Made by a program: the position numbers and the translations under genes
Assembly (NCBI RefSeq): GCF_022410515.1
Contig: NZ_JACSDI010000015.1
Location: 1 to 64,000 of the forward strand
Length of the DNA: 64,000 nt
From: Shewanella cutis
Lineage (GTDB): Bacteria > Pseudomonadota > Gammaproteobacteria > Enterobacterales > Shewanellaceae
Direction of reading: 5' to 3'
The notes under the pieces: generated by a model
Database searches by the model: none
Seen by the model: the letters and a program-made list of their open reading frames with translations, nothing else
Told to the model about the DNA's origin: nothing
In this document: piece by piece, positions 1 to 8,940 of the stretch
Layout of the letters: each line of letters begins with the position of its first letter
How positions within the stretch are numbered: position 1 is the stretch's first letter

Positions 1-299
1 GCAATATGCAGCTAGAGCAATGCAATAAATTAACTTATCCGCCTCTTGGGAGCATGGGGCGGAAACCTTACGACGATAAAGAGAAGCCTTACTATGGCAT
101 TAATACAGGAATGACTACGTGAAATGAACAGCTAATGCATGAGTGAATGAACTAGCAAGAAAGGTGGCATAAGAAAAACTATAGGAATACGATGATCCAA
201 AAGCTTCTTAGAGCTATGGCTCTAACGCGGTTTGGGGCAAAAGCTTTTTAGCTGCACGAACAGTTAGAGAGATACTTAAGATTGTCATTGTTGCATCTG

Positions 300-365
300 T
301 GACCGTTGGCGGCATGGATGCCGCCGTCGAGCCCTTAGGGATGAGTTTATGGCGTGTCACAGGGG
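300..365. repeat. Hairpin-bearing dispersed repeat fragment
   Basis: A perfect inverted repeat GGCGGCAT-GG-ATGCCGCC (308-325) is followed by GTCGAGC and then GCGTGTC about 20 bases later. The same order, a GC-rich hairpin around ATGGA, then GTCGAGC, then GCGTGTC, occurs near 50636-50685. This suggests one repeat family. The match is by eye and is interrupted. Confidence 0.45.
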
Positions 366-455
366 AAAAAATGACAATTCATCCTACACAACTGACGACA
401 AACTGATCTCGCTTTGGGGCATTTCTTAGTTAGAGACTTTGGAAGTAAGAGGTTG

Positions 456-482
456 AATAGAAGCATTACTGCTTCTATTTTT
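456..482 (+). terminator. Rho-independent terminator-like hairpin
   Basis: The 9-bp stem AATAGAAGC / GCTTCTATT has a 6-nt loop and is followed by TTTTTAT on the plus strand. It would end a plus-strand transcript entering from the left. No gene is seen immediately before it. Confidence 0.55.
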
Positions 483-648
483 ATGGATTTGTCAGACAAT
501 ACTTCAGCACCAGTGTAAATCATTAATTTAATTGGTGTTGTGTTTTATTTGTAAATTACAGAACCCCATTTTATGTCAAAATATGCTTTAAATTTGTCAA
601 TCTATGGGTTCAGCGACAGCTATATCGATTTAATACTCAGCTTATCGC

Positions 649-1407
649 CTACTTCATTGCCGATTTCACATAGACATCGAAGCGGTTTTTCTTGGTCTCG
701 ATAACCATGCTGGGCTTAACGCCTGCTAAGTCTTCGGCATAATCGGGGCGCTTAACCACCACACGCTTACTGGCTAACGCCATGGCGGGAGCGAGCAAAC
801 CATCAGCATCGAGGTCCGCACCAACTAAAGTTTGGAATACCCGCATTTCCTTTTTAACCAACGCTGATTTGTCACGGTGAGGATACATTGGGTCGAGATA
901 CACGACATCGACCTCTTGCTCCAGTTTAGCGAGTGCTTCGAGGCTAGAACCATGGAAAAGCTGCATACGTTCACGCATCCAATCGCCGATTTCGGCATCT
1001 TGATAGGCACGGCGTAGCCCGTCCTCTAACAAGGCCGCCACCACAGGATGGCGTTCCACCATAGTCACTGTGCAACCAAGGCTTGCCAGCACAAAGGCAT
1101 CACGCCCCAAACCCGCAGTACCATCAACCACTTTTGGCGTGACGCCCTGCTTTAACCCCACAGCCTTGGCAATTGACTGACCACGACCGCCACCAAACTT
1201 TCGTCTATGGGCAACCGCGCCAGTGACAAAGTCCACCACAATACCATCAAGCTTAGGCTCATCACGTTTATGCAGTGATAAGGTATCTGATTCAAAACGC
1301 AATTCGAAGGTTGCATTCGCATCGTAGACTAGTTGCCAGCGGGCACAAATGTCCACAAGAGTTGGGTATTGCTGATTAAAAAAGACTTGGATAGGCAATG
1401 GGATCAC
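649..1407 (-). CDS. rsmJ: 16S rRNA m2G1516 methyltransferase RsmJ
   Basis: Predicted SAM-dependent methyltransferase that modifies guanosine 1516 of 16S rRNA in the small subunit. The 252-aa length fits the family (about 250). The SAM-binding loop DGTAGLGRD is at residues 95-103, followed by the acidic VERH strand end (117-120) and the catalytic-type DPMYP motif at 172-176, as in E. coli RsmJ. The start is GTG; the upstream ribosome-binding signal is weak. It is divergent from rlmJ, another rRNA methyltransferase, with about 180 bases between them. Nothing looks truncated. Confidence 0.93.
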   Translation of the reverse strand: MIPLPIQVFFNQQYPTLVDICARWQLVYDANATFELRFESDTLSLHKRDEPKLDGIVVDFVTGAVAHRRKFGGGRGQSIAKAVGLKQGVTPKVVDGTAGLGRDAFVLASLGCTVTMVERHPVVAALLEDGLRRAYQDAEIGDWMRERMQLFHGSSLEALAKLEQEVDVVYLDPMYPHRDKSALVKKEMRVFQTLVGADLDADGLLAPAMALASKRVVVKRPDYAEDLAGVKPSMVIETKKNRFDVYVKSAMK

Positions 1408-1585
1408 TGTTTAACGGACATAAATTGTGGTCATTATGCCAAAAGCCACCGGACCTGAATACTGCCTTGCAGGGCTAATTATTAGTAGCTGATAGTGCAG
1501 CTAATTTACCCAAAGGGGGATTGCCCCTATAATTGCCCCATCAAATGTGGGTACCTCACCCGCACAGCTCACCTTGGAAGATCCC

Positions 1586-2431
1586 ATGTTAAGTTACCGC
1601 CACGGTTATCACGCCGGCAATTATGCCGATGTGTTGAAACACGCAATGTTGCTGCAAACCCTGCAGTTAATGCATAAAAAAGACAAACCTTTGGTGTATA
1701 TCGATACCCATGCCGGTGCGGGCGGTTATGCGTTAACGGATGAGTTTGCCCAAAAGACGGGTGAGTATCTCGACGGTGTGGCTAAATTGTGGAACAAAAC
1801 CGATCTACCCAAATCCCTGCAGGATTATGTCGATGCAGTGCGCCACTTTAACGAAGACAATCCAGAAGAGCTGAACTTCTACCCAGGATCACCGGCCTTT
1901 ATCGATATGGATCTAGGGCCAAAGGATCGCATGGTGCTGCACGAATTACACGGCACCGATCATCTGCTGCTGGACGAATATTTCGAGCAAGATAAGCAAG
2001 TGAAAGTGATTAAGGGCGATGGCTTAAAAGGGCTGATTGCCGCAGTACCGCCGTTAGAGCGCCGTGCACTGGTGCTTGTTGACCCAAGTTATGAGATTAA
2101 AACCGACTATCAAACAGTGGCCGACACGCTAATCAAGGCGCATAAACGCTTTGCCACTGGCGTATTTATGCTTTGGTATCCGGTGGTCAACCGCGCGCAA
2201 ACTGAAGAAATGCTGTCTCGCTTAGCCAATAGTGGCATTAAGCGCCAGTTGCGCATCGAGCAGGCCATCAAGCCTGATTCTAATGAGTTTGGCATGACAG
2301 CCGCAGGTCTATGGGTGATCAATCCACCGTGGCAACTTGATGAAATCGCTAACGAAATGGTTGATTACTTAGGTAAAACCTTAGGCCAAGCTGATGGTCA
2401 TGTTAGCGTAAAATGGGAAGTAGGCGAATAA
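1586..2431 (+). CDS. rlmJ: 23S rRNA m6A2030 methyltransferase RlmJ
   Basis: Predicted N6-adenine methyltransferase acting on A2030 of 23S rRNA. I chose the ATG at 1586, giving 281 aa starting MLSYRHGYHAGN, because this conserved N-terminus matches E. coli RlmJ (280 aa) and GGAAG lies 7 bases upstream. An in-frame start at 1547 would add 13 unlikely residues. THAGAGGY (41-48) is the SAM loop and DPSYE (about 166-170) is the catalytic motif; most homologues have DPPYE, so Ser replaces one Pro. Single gene with its own terminator. Confidence 0.94.
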   Translation: MLSYRHGYHAGNYADVLKHAMLLQTLQLMHKKDKPLVYIDTHAGAGGYALTDEFAQKTGEYLDGVAKLWNKTDLPKSLQDYVDAVRHFNEDNPEELNFYPGSPAFIDMDLGPKDRMVLHELHGTDHLLLDEYFEQDKQVKVIKGDGLKGLIAAVPPLERRALVLVDPSYEIKTDYQTVADTLIKAHKRFATGVFMLWYPVVNRAQTEEMLSRLANSGIKRQLRIEQAIKPDSNEFGMTAAGLWVINPPWQLDEIANEMVDYLGKTLGQADGHVSVKWEVGE

Positions 2432-2469
2432 CTTCTGCCTGATTGCGATTTAACATTGCGCTATCGCCT

Positions 2470-2508
2470 AAAGCAGCGAATACCTTATTTGGCTCGCTGC
2501 TTTGTTTT
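2470..2508 (+). terminator. rlmJ terminator
   Basis: The 10-bp stem AAAGCAGCGA / TCGCTGCTTT is followed by GTTTTTAAA. It lies 39 bases after the rlmJ stop codon and just before the end of the convergent transglycosylase gene. Confidence 0.75.
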
Positions 2509-2539
2509 TAAAGACCAACACCTTAAGTTGTGGCGAACC

Positions 2540-3259
2540 CTAAACCTTGGTATCACGGTAACGCTTGAGCAGAATTTGCACCCGTTCCACATAGGCCTGG
2601 GTTTCTGGATAGGGCGGAATGCCATTATATTGGGTCACAGTTGTCGGCCCAGCATTATAGGCCGCGCAGGCCAACGCAATATCCCCATTGAACTGTTTTA
2701 GCATTTGCGCCAAATACTTACTGCCACCTAAAATATTCTCTTCCGGCAAAAAAGCATTAGTCACTCCCATATCTTTTGCGGTTTCAGGCATCAGTTGCAT
2801 CAGCCCCATTGCACCCGCGCGGGACACGGCTCTGGCGTTAAATGCTGATTCTGCATGGATAACTGCACGGATTAGTGCAGGATCTAATTGATGTTTATCG
2901 GCGGCCTGGCTGATTAAACTATCATAATTACGGGTAAATAACCGAATGCCATTCCAGTCGATATCGGAGTCTGGGCGGCAAGCAAAGCACTCGTACAGTA
3001 AGATCTGATAATCAGTGCTCGTTGGTGCCTTATCGGTAAAAACAGTGACACCGTTAGCCTGTTGATATTGATAAACCTTGAATTTTTCTTGGCCTTCACT
3101 GCTCATGATGCCAGTGTCGGAATAGCGTGCCACTATACGGGGTTTAGGCTTTGTCTCTTCAGCAAACACGGTTGCAAGACTTCCCCAAGCCAACAATAAG
3201 CCCAACCCCAATAGGGCAATCGACTTAAGGTTAATTGGCGGTTGGTGCGCTGCGATCAT
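2540..3259 (-). CDS. Lytic transglycosylase, SLT domain
   Basis: Predicted periplasmic murein lytic transglycosylase cleaving the MurNAc-GlcNAc bond of peptidoglycan. An N-terminal signal segment (about residues 11-33, ending VFA) precedes a spacer with a short Cys pair, then the SLT fold: HAESAFN with the catalytic Glu at 137, MGLMQLMPET at 151-160 and AAYNAGP near 195-201. The start is the ATG at 3259, which overlaps the upstream gene's stop as TGATG, so the two are translationally coupled. It is the last gene of a lemA - DUF3137-like - transglycosylase operon, suggesting envelope maintenance. The general class is clear; the exact subfamily is not. Confidence 0.88.
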   Translation of the reverse strand: MIAAHQPPINLKSIALLGLGLLLAWGSLATVFAEETKPKPRIVARYSDTGIMSSEGQEKFKVYQYQQANGVTVFTDKAPTSTDYQILLYECFACRPDSDIDWNGIRLFTRNYDSLISQAADKHQLDPALIRAVIHAESAFNARAVSRAGAMGLMQLMPETAKDMGVTNAFLPEENILGGSKYLAQMLKQFNGDIALACAAYNAGPTTVTQYNGIPPYPETQAYVERVQILLKRYRDTKV

Positions 3260-4317
3260 CAAAGTCCCGTGTATTCGTTTAGTTTAAGTACTTCAATAAT
3301 AGCAAAGAGTTGCTTCATCTCACGGTTTAACTGACTAAATTCTGCAGAAAAGGTTGCACCGTGGAAAATCGATTGTATTTGGAAATTTGTTCTGCGATTT
3401 GGTAGAAACATAATCAACTTATTACGAAAGAATGCACATTGAATTGCTCCGTCAAAATGCTTGGCAAGTTCCAGTAAGCGTTCCATAAATGCGGTGTTAA
3501 GCAAATAACGAGATTCCACTTGATCCGTTGAAAACACATCAAACTCTTTTTCAAATTGCGGATCTTCAAGTTTGACCCGAACCAGCCCAGCATGGCTATC
3601 AGACAAAAAATTGGCTAAACCACCGCGATCCCTAAGCACCACAGTGTGTCCAACAAAGGCTTTATGGCTGCTCAGCTCAACCACTAATCCTCTAAACTGA
3701 TTTTCCGTGCGGGTCACGGTTTTGCGTCGATTGGTGCTGACATCCAGTTCTTCGACTTGCACATTCTTGGTCAGGGTGAGTTCATTGACTGTCAACTCGA
3801 TGCCTTTGTAGTGGCCTTGAATATAATCACCAAAACTGGCTTTATCATAATTTGGCAATACTTTAGCTGCCGAGAGCCGATTCATATCGAGGCGCATCTC
3901 CCGGTTATACACAAAATCCTCACCGAAATATTTAAACATCAGCGGATAAACATCCCGCTGAGCCAAATGGGTAAACTCCCGAGTTGGCGCAAAACTCCAC
4001 CAACTCAACCCAATTAACGCAAGAAATGGCAAAGGAGGGAAATAGGCTTTACCGCTGTAAAAACCGATAACTGTCAATAAAGTCAACCCAAGCACTATCA
4101 TAAAGCTTAAATATAAGCGTTTACGCGCCGCCTTAAGACAGGCCACACGCTTAGTTTCATATTTACGGCTAATGGGTGCTATGTGTTCTTCATAATATTT
4201 TTCGAGTTGAGGCAGTTCATCCAAATCCGCAGACAAGCCCACGTGTCCACGATATGTCCGAATCGGACTACCTAAAATAAATGTAAAAATATTCATATTG
4301 ATATCATAGTATTGCAA
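3259..4317 (-). CDS. DUF3137-type membrane protein
   Basis: A 352-aa protein with a charged N-terminal segment, two closely spaced hydrophobic segments (about residues 70-110), and a long soluble C-terminal part. This layout and its place directly after lemA match DUF3137 proteins, whose function is unknown. The 1059-bp frame starts with TTG at 4317; an ATG at 4296 is the alternative and would shorten it by 7 residues. Neither has a strong ribosome-binding site. It sits between lemA (28 bases upstream) and the transglycosylase (1-base overlap). Confidence 0.72.
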   Translation of the reverse strand: MQYYDINMNIFTFILGSPIRTYRGHVGLSADLDELPQLEKYYEEHIAPISRKYETKRVACLKAARKRLYLSFMIVLGLTLLTVIGFYSGKAYFPPLPFLALIGLSWWSFAPTREFTHLAQRDVYPLMFKYFGEDFVYNREMRLDMNRLSAAKVLPNYDKASFGDYIQGHYKGIELTVNELTLTKNVQVEELDVSTNRRKTVTRTENQFRGLVVELSSHKAFVGHTVVLRDRGGLANFLSDSHAGLVRVKLEDPQFEKEFDVFSTDQVESRYLLNTAFMERLLELAKHFDGAIQCAFFRNKLIMFLPNRRTNFQIQSIFHGATFSAEFSQLNREMKQLFAIIEVLKLNEYTGL

Positions 4318-4345
4318 GGTGATAACTCACCCTGCACTGATAAAG

Positions 4346-4912
4346 TTATAGGTAATCGCTTGCATCTATGGGGGCTTTTGCCGCTTCGCTTACCTCATAA
4401 AATGGCATGACTTTTATGCTCGCCATCGAAGCGATAATTGATCCTGGGAATATCTCAACGGCGGTATTTAACTCAGATACCGCGGAATTATAAAAACGGC
4501 GGGCAGCAGAGATATGGGCCTCGACCTCGTTATAGGTTTGCATCGCCTCAAGCATGGTATTGTCGGACTTTAGCTCGGGATAGTTTTCAACACTCACCAT
4601 CAACGCGGTCATTTTGTCGTTTAGCTGCTCGGCCTGAGCGATATGCGCTTTAACCGCATTGGGGTCAGCTTTATTGTATTGGCGGGTTAACTGCGTGCGA
4701 AGCTCAGTGATTTCTGTCAGTAATGATTTTTCATGACCCATAAATCGCTTAGCGATTTTAAGGATATTGGGCACTAGATCGGCGCGTTTGGCCAGCTGAA
4801 CATCGATACCCGACAGAGCCTCAAGGGCGGTATTGCGTTTTTTGACTAGGCTGACGTACCAAAGATAGGTCACGATAAAAATCAGCGCTAATCCTAATAA
4901 TAGTTTTTCCAT
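4346..4912 (-). CDS. lemA: LemA family membrane protein
   Basis: A 188-aa LemA family protein: one N-terminal transmembrane helix (residues 3-22), then a helical bundle containing the family pattern R-A-D-L-V-P-N near 43-49, which is the best conserved part. LemA proteins are small inner-membrane proteins with an extracytoplasmic helical domain and no settled biochemical role. It is first in an apparent three-gene operon with a DUF3137-like protein and a lytic transglycosylase. Length is normal. Confidence 0.9.
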   Translation of the reverse strand: MEKLLLGLALIFIVTYLWYVSLVKKRNTALEALSGIDVQLAKRADLVPNILKIAKRFMGHEKSLLTEITELRTQLTRQYNKADPNAVKAHIAQAEQLNDKMTALMVSVENYPELKSDNTMLEAMQTYNEVEAHISAARRFYNSAVSELNTAVEIFPGSIIASMASIKVMPFYEVSEAAKAPIDASDYL

Positions 4913-5376
4913 CTTCCATCCTTAGTTCTTCTTGTTGCTTTTAATGGCTACAGCTAATCATAAATAGACAAGAATTTCATCTAAAGCGTTAGCTAATGCA
5001 ATCTAATATGAGTGCTCACCATGGTGGTCAGAGCATCGACTACATTTTTCGTTACAACATGATTGAAATTATTCAGCTTGGATACAGAAAATCTGAGCTA
5101 TAGTTAATTTGCACAACGTTAGGAGCAACCTTTTTGCTCGTGAATACTGGACTCCTCGTGAGTCCATTTTTTTATCCTAAATCTACCCTCGCCCCGCTTT
5201 AGCCAAACCTTAGGTTCATTTAAAGCAGAACTACCATAGGTTGCGGCCAATTTTTACTTTTACCTTAGCGTAAATCCAACAACTTGTAAGTGATGGATTT
5301 TACTGTTGATGTCAGCTAATTTGAGAGGAATTATCAGGGAATTTCGACGCTCTTTTTAATGGATTTACTTAATGGG
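4913..5376. other. Intergenic stretch between lemA and a small membrane protein gene
   Basis: No protein gene is seen. On the plus strand the right half holds a promoter-like pair, two adjacent hairpins and a T-run, annotated separately as a candidate small RNA (5105-5173). The remainder shows nothing recognisable. Confidence 0.5.
5105..5173 (+). ncRNA. Candidate small RNA with terminator
   Basis: Two hairpins lie in tandem on the plus strand: GAGCAA-CCTTT-TTGCTC (5123-5139) and TGGACTC-CTCGT-GAGTCCA (5148-5166). The second is followed by seven T residues, a standard Rho-independent terminator. Upstream, TATAGT (5099-5104) is a good -10, with a TTGGAT-like -35 15-16 bases before it. No gene precedes it on this strand, so the terminator would otherwise have nothing to end. 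The predicted RNA is about 60-70 nt. It does not match an RNA family I recognise. Confidence 0.4.
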
Positions 5377-5697
5377 CTAGTCGTATAACCATTCCATTAA
5401 AAAGCTACAAATCAGCAAGAAAACGCCAAGGTTAAATACTAAGGTCTGCAATTTTGCCTTAGGTGATTTATCGTCGGCTTGAGTCATGACCTGGTTTAGC
5501 GGAGTAAAAAACATATTGGGTTCGAGCCCCATGCCAATAAAAAATACCGCCACGGCAAGGCTGCGGATGAGCTCAGGGACGATAAGCTGCTCAAGATAAA
5601 ACTCATAGGCACCATAGGCTAAAATGCCAATAGCGATACCATGGCAAATCATCGCCACAACAAGTTGCTTAGTGATAAGACTGCTCACCGATGACAC
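5377..5697 (-). CDS. Small membrane protein, unknown function
   Basis: A 106-aa protein with three hydrophobic segments (about residues 10-32, 42-58 and 85-102) and a short polar linker containing QADDKSPKAK. I do not recognise the family. The start is GTG, with AGGAG 8 bases upstream (CTTAGGAGCAAAATA before the codon). It lies 32 bases after another small membrane protein gene on the same strand, so the two are probably co-transcribed. Confidence 0.65.
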   Translation of the reverse strand: MSSVSSLITKQLVVAMICHGIAIGILAYGAYEFYLEQLIVPELIRSLAVAVFFIGMGLEPNMFFTPLNQVMTQADDKSPKAKLQTLVFNLGVFLLICSFLMEWLYD

Positions 5698-5729
5698 TAT
5701 TTTGCTCCTAAGCCAACACTATGCATTGA

Positions 5730-6017
5730 TTATGGACGAGATTTTCCGCGCAGTTTATCTCTTCTGTGATTTAACTGCATCCACATTGTCCAGCCAAATA
5801 GCACGCCACATGCGGGATAAATATACAGCGCGACTTTTAACGCCTGCCAAAATGGTATCTCTGAGGTGAAGTATTGGAACCCTGCCACTAAAAGTGAAGT
5901 CATACTCCCCCAATACAGTACGCCAATCACCAAGATAAAGTACCATTTACCCTTCGCGAGGAACTTCTCTAATAGAATGAGTGTATCGGACTGAATCTCT
6001 TGTTCTTGTATAGACAT
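5730..6017 (-). CDS. Small membrane protein, unknown function (2TM)
   Basis: A 95-aa protein starting MSIQEQEIQSD, with two hydrophobic segments (about 27-48 and 58-80) and a basic tail. A longer frame begins at 6101, but the extra 28 residues come partly from a mobile repeat (6047-6170). The ATG at 6017 has AGGAG 7 bases upstream (6025-6029 on the opposite strand), which settles the start. It is upstream of, and probably co-transcribed with, the membrane protein at 5377-5697. Function unknown. Confidence 0.65.
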   Translation of the reverse strand: MSIQEQEIQSDTLILLEKFLAKGKWYFILVIGVLYWGSMTSLLVAGFQYFTSEIPFWQALKVALYIYPACGVLFGWTMWMQLNHRRDKLRGKSRP

Positions 6018-6046
6018 CACCTGACTCCTGTTGGTTATTGTCATTA

Positions 6047-6170
6047 GGGCGTGTGACGTATCAGGGTTATTTTTGCAGCAGTTTGGCTGGCTTTTATGCA
6101 AAGCAAAGTCCGTGCAGTGTAGTTATTCTACTTAAACGGACGATAACGCGGCAGAAACGTCAACACGCCC
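6047..6170. mobile_element. MITE-like element, copy 1
   Basis: This 124-bp element has terminal inverted repeats GGGCGTGTGACGT and ACGTCAACACGCCC and is flanked on both sides by TA, as expected for a TA target. The interior has an imperfect hairpin (GTCCGT ... ACGGAC around GTAG-TTATT-CTAC). No transposase is encoded. A second, longer copy lies at 34257-34530 with nearly the same first 110 bases. It is inserted about 30 bases before the start of the small membrane protein gene at 6017. Confidence 0.75.
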
Positions 6171-6396
6171 TAATCAATATGCCAAATTTAACTAAGCCAA
6201 GCTATCCATCTTAGTAATGAGAACGAAAAACTACTCACTTGCTTAGGAGCGAACTGGCATGGGGATTTGAGGACTAAACAGGTACATAGCAACATACTCA
6301 GAAAGAAATCGTCGCGTTAGCAGAGCGACTCTGCAACTCATGAACCCACACCGCAGAAATATGCGCCGCAAAGCGCCACCCTTCATAAAACTCAGA

Positions 6397-6478
6397 TATA
6401 AAAAATCAGCCGCAACTTATGTTGCGGCTGACGATGGGGCGACGGCAAGACGGTGTAAATAAACTAAACCATCAGCAA
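6397..6478 (-). repeat. Repeated 3' untranslated element (copy 1)
   Basis: About 80 bases downstream of cytochrome c4, including its terminator and the adjoining sequence up to AAATAAACTAAAC, resemble 34803-34886 downstream of the RND pump gene. Identity is roughly three quarters by eye. Confidence 0.5.
6400..6431 (-). terminator. Cytochrome c4 terminator
   Basis: The perfect 11-bp stem TCAGCCGCAAC / GTTGCGGCTGA with a 4-nt loop is followed on the minus strand by six T residues. It lies 84 bases after the cytochrome stop codon. Confidence 0.85.
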
Positions 6479-6514
6479 TATGTTAACGCCACTTTTTACG
6501 TTTTAAGCTGAGCC

Positions 6515-7138
6515 TTATTTCAGGCTAGCGAGATATTTAGATAATGCATCAATATCGCTGTCATTTAACTTTTTAGCGACGTCTTGCATCATGCCGTTTA
6601 GGTCGTTATGACGGCCTGCATCACGGAATTTAGTCAGTTGGAGCTTGATATAGTTTGCGTGTTGGCCGGCTAATGCAGGGAAACCAGCTGACTCAGCACC
6701 TTTACCATCTGGGCCATGACATGCCATACAAGCTGTAATCCCACGAGAAACATCGCCGCCTTTATAAAGTTTTGCGCCTAACTCAGGAACGTCTTTGACT
6801 TCAGCAACTTGGATTTTTTGAGTCGAAAAATATGCTGAAATGTCGAGAATATCCTGATCACTAAGAGGCATTGCCATACCACTCATGATAGGATCCATAC
6901 GACCATCTTTACCGCCAGATTGGGCAGCACTGCGGAAATCATGTATTTGCTTTTGGAGGTATGTGGCATGTTGGCCCGCAAGCTTAGGGTACATATCGAT
7001 CATACTGTTACCGTCCATACCGTGGCAGGCAGAACAAACGATAATTTTAGTTTTTCCCGCTTCAGCATTACCTTCAGCAATCGCAGGTGAAGATATGGCG
7101 GCAACTACAACAGACAGCGCAAGAGCTAACTTTTTCAT
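6515..7138 (-). CDS. Cytochrome c4, dihaem
   Basis: A 207-aa periplasmic electron carrier of the cytochrome c4 family. The signal peptide (residues 1-21, ending AIA) exports it for haem attachment. Two class I cytochrome c domains each carry CxxCH: CSACH at 35-39 and CMACH at 137-141. Likely distal haem-ligand Met residues are present in both halves (for example PIMSGMAM near 83-90 and GMMQD near 183). The tandem design, length and place next to engB match c4 of other gammaproteobacteria. It is a single gene with a strong terminator and is divergent from engB. Confidence 0.93.
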   Translation of the reverse strand: MKKLALALSVVVAAISSPAIAEGNAEAGKTKIIVCSACHGMDGNSMIDMYPKLAGQHATYLQKQIHDFRSAAQSGGKDGRMDPIMSGMAMPLSDQDILDISAYFSTQKIQVAEVKDVPELGAKLYKGGDVSRGITACMACHGPDGKGAESAGFPALAGQHANYIKLQLTKFRDAGRHNDLNGMMQDVAKKLNDSDIDALSKYLASLK

Positions 7139-7307
7139 GGCGTTCCAACTTCTGGTTAAGATTATTATCCTGAGCTTACTAGGGTGACCCGCAAGCGTGG
7201 TAAAATATGGTTAATGTGATCGGGGTAATATTTTACACGAAAACGTGGAAAAGTAAGCAATTCTTCATAAATTATGGTATTGCGCAGTAAATATATTGGA
7301 GTAAATA

Positions 7308-7967
7308 GTGACTGAATCTCATATAGATTTTCGCAGGGCGAAGTTTTTAATCAGTGCACCAGACATCGCACATTTGGATCAATATCTGCCCGGCGACGTT
7401 GGTGTTGAGATTGCTTTTGCTGGCCGCTCCAACGCTGGAAAATCGAGTGCTCTCAATGCATTAACTGAGCAAAAAAACTTGGCACGTACCAGTAAAACAC
7501 CTGGACGCACTCAGCTTATTAACGTGTTTGAACTCGATGCACAGCGCCGATTAGTCGATTTACCAGGCTATGGTTTTGCCCAAGTACCATTAGCCATGAA
7601 GATGAAGTGGCAACAATCCCTAGCAGAGTATTTGCAAAAGCGTGCTTGCTTAAGTGGCGTTGTAGTATTGATGGATATTCGTCATCCGTTGAAAGATCTG
7701 GATATGCAGATGATCGAATGGGCGGTTGCGAGTGAAATTCCCGTGTTAGCACTGCTGACCAAGTCGGATAAACTGGCTCAAAGCGCGAAGATGAAAACCG
7801 TTAACGAAGTTCGCAAAGCCCTCGCTGAGTTTGGCGATTGGGTACAAGTCGAGTCTTTTTCTGCCCTTAAAGGCACGGGGAAACCCAAAGTATTGAGCAT
7901 TTTAAATGAATGGTGTCATCCACAATGGCTGGCCAATGAGTTAGATAATCAAGATAACGCAGAGTAA
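7308..7967 (+). CDS. engB: Ribosome biogenesis GTPase EngB/YihA
   Basis: A 219-aa TRAFAC-class GTPase required for large ribosomal subunit assembly. G-box motifs are G1 GRSNAGKS (39-46), G2 in the TSKTPGRTQ region (61-69), G3 DLPGYG (84-89) and G4 TKSD in the second half. The start is GTG at 7308 with TTGGAG 7 bases upstream. The order engB - Spot 42 RNA - polA with convergent transcription is the same as in E. coli. The gene ends at a strong hairpin terminator. Confidence 0.96.
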   Translation: MTESHIDFRRAKFLISAPDIAHLDQYLPGDVGVEIAFAGRSNAGKSSALNALTEQKNLARTSKTPGRTQLINVFELDAQRRLVDLPGYGFAQVPLAMKMKWQQSLAEYLQKRACLSGVVVLMDIRHPLKDLDMQMIEWAVASEIPVLALLTKSDKLAQSAKMKTVNEVRKALAEFGDWVQVESFSALKGTGKPKVLSILNEWCHPQWLANELDNQDNAE

Positions 7968-8338
7968 GCCTCTCTTTTACATGGTCGAATGCTCTAAACA
8001 CATTCGGCCATGTTTTCCGTTCGCCCCCCTTATAACTCCCTCTAAAACTAACGCCTTCCAATCCTTAAATTTCAGGCAAAAAAATAGCCGATAACAATAG
8101 TCACCGGCCAAAATTTTAGCTCTTTTGGGGAGAAGCTAAATTCAACAAGACTCAAGCACCATCAAATTACCTTCAATGGTTCTCAATGAAGACAGCATAC
8201 ATCGAATTTACCTCTTATTAAAGTAAATACTCTAAAATTTATCAACCTTAGTTTAATTGTTGGAGTCATTACACTCTCCAACAAGAGTTTGCAAAGGATT
8301 AACGTCATTTAGGACGGGTCAGAGGCTGAAAAAAGAGC
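7968..8338. other. Intergenic stretch between engB and spf
   Basis: It contains the engB terminator (7979-8016) and an inverted repeat TGTTGGAG ... CTCCAACA (about 8257-8284). No reading frame or recognised RNA is seen in the rest. Confidence 0.5.
7979..8016 (+). terminator. engB terminator
   Basis: A 13-position stem, ACATGGTCGAATG against CATTCGGCCATGT with one T-G pair, is followed by TTTT. It begins 12 bases after the engB stop codon. Confidence 0.8.
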
Positions 8339-8444
8339 AAAAAAAAGCCCCAGCAAACAAGTTGCTGGGGCGCCAGAATTTGGCTCGTCACTATAAGTGA
8401 AATAAAGGTCTGAAAGATAGAACATCTTAACCTCTGTACCCTAC
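8339..8444 (-). ncRNA. spf: Spot 42 small RNA
   Basis: The minus-strand RNA begins GTAGGGTACAGAGGTTAAGA and continues GATGTTCTATCTTTCAGACC, almost identical to the 5' half of E. coli Spot 42. It ends in GCCCCAGCAA / TTGCTGGGGC plus eight T residues. Spot 42 is an Hfq-dependent antisense regulator of carbon metabolism mRNAs in enterobacteria and vibrios. It lies between polA and engB and is transcribed in the polA direction, the same position as in E. coli. The middle differs from E. coli, as is normal between genera. Confidence 0.96.
8347..8371 (-). terminator. Spot 42 terminator
   Basis: The perfect 10-bp stem GCCCCAGCAA / TTGCTGGGGC with a 5-nt loop is followed on the minus strand by eight T residues (8339-8346). 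Confidence 0.93.
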
Positions 8445-8451
8445 GCAGAGA

Positions 8452-8480
8452 ATAATACGCTATTTATCTTTAATTGGAAA
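8452..8480 (-). promoter_or_regulatory. Spot 42 promoter
   Basis: TATTAT (8452-8457 on the complement) lies 7 bases before the conserved first G at 8444. A TTTCCA -35-like hexamer (8475-8480) is 17 bases further up. In E. coli spf is repressed by CRP-cAMP; I see only a poor half-site (AGTGA) further upstream and do not call it. Confidence 0.65.
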
Positions 8481-8940
8481 ACAGTTTTTTTGAAAAAGTG
8501 ATAATTGTGTGCGGAAGATCTCAACTTATAGGTGAAAAAAGCAACTACGTTTGATCATCAAATTTCAAAAAATGATTTTAAGCTGCTGATTTAACTCATT
8601 TGAATGTATTTTTAGTACAGAATTGATCAATTTTTATGATTTAATGTTTTTACTCTATTAAGGTGATTGTTCCTAGTTGCGTCCTTCAGAGAACGATTGT
8701 TTAGTATGATTTGCTGATATCGATTTGCACACACTGCTGTAAAGCTAAGCCAAAACTGCAGGCAAAATTAGATGATGAGGAGCTGACGGGTAACTTTATG
8801 CTTATTCAAGGTGCAATCTATCTAGTGGGCGAGATCATGGCTCGATGAGGATGATTAATTGGGCATTTTTTAGGTTATTGTCTTACCGTCTCTTTGCTGT
8901 TGCTGTTGCTGGCGTTATCTCTTTCCACATCAAAAACAAC
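8481..8940. other. Intergenic stretch between polA and spf
   Basis: AT-rich sequence with several short frames lacking good starts. No gene, RNA family or repeat was recognised apart from the polA terminator at its right end. Confidence 0.45.

Larger units (their letters stand above)
1..648. other. Left-end stretch without a recognised gene
   Basis: No convincing reading frame or RNA family is seen on either strand. It holds a dispersed-repeat fragment (300-365), a small perfect palindrome around TTAGAGC-TATG-GCTCTAA near 209-227, and a terminator-like hairpin at 456-482. It may be the tail of an intergenic region belonging to a gene outside the window. Confidence 0.5.

Noticed and set aside
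6018-6101. N-terminal extension of the small membrane protein
   Set aside because: It runs into the mobile element; AGGAG directly before ATG 6017 gives a better start.
8500-8560. CRP site at the Spot 42 promoter
   Set aside because: Only one half-site (AGTGA) is visible; the other half does not match TCACA.
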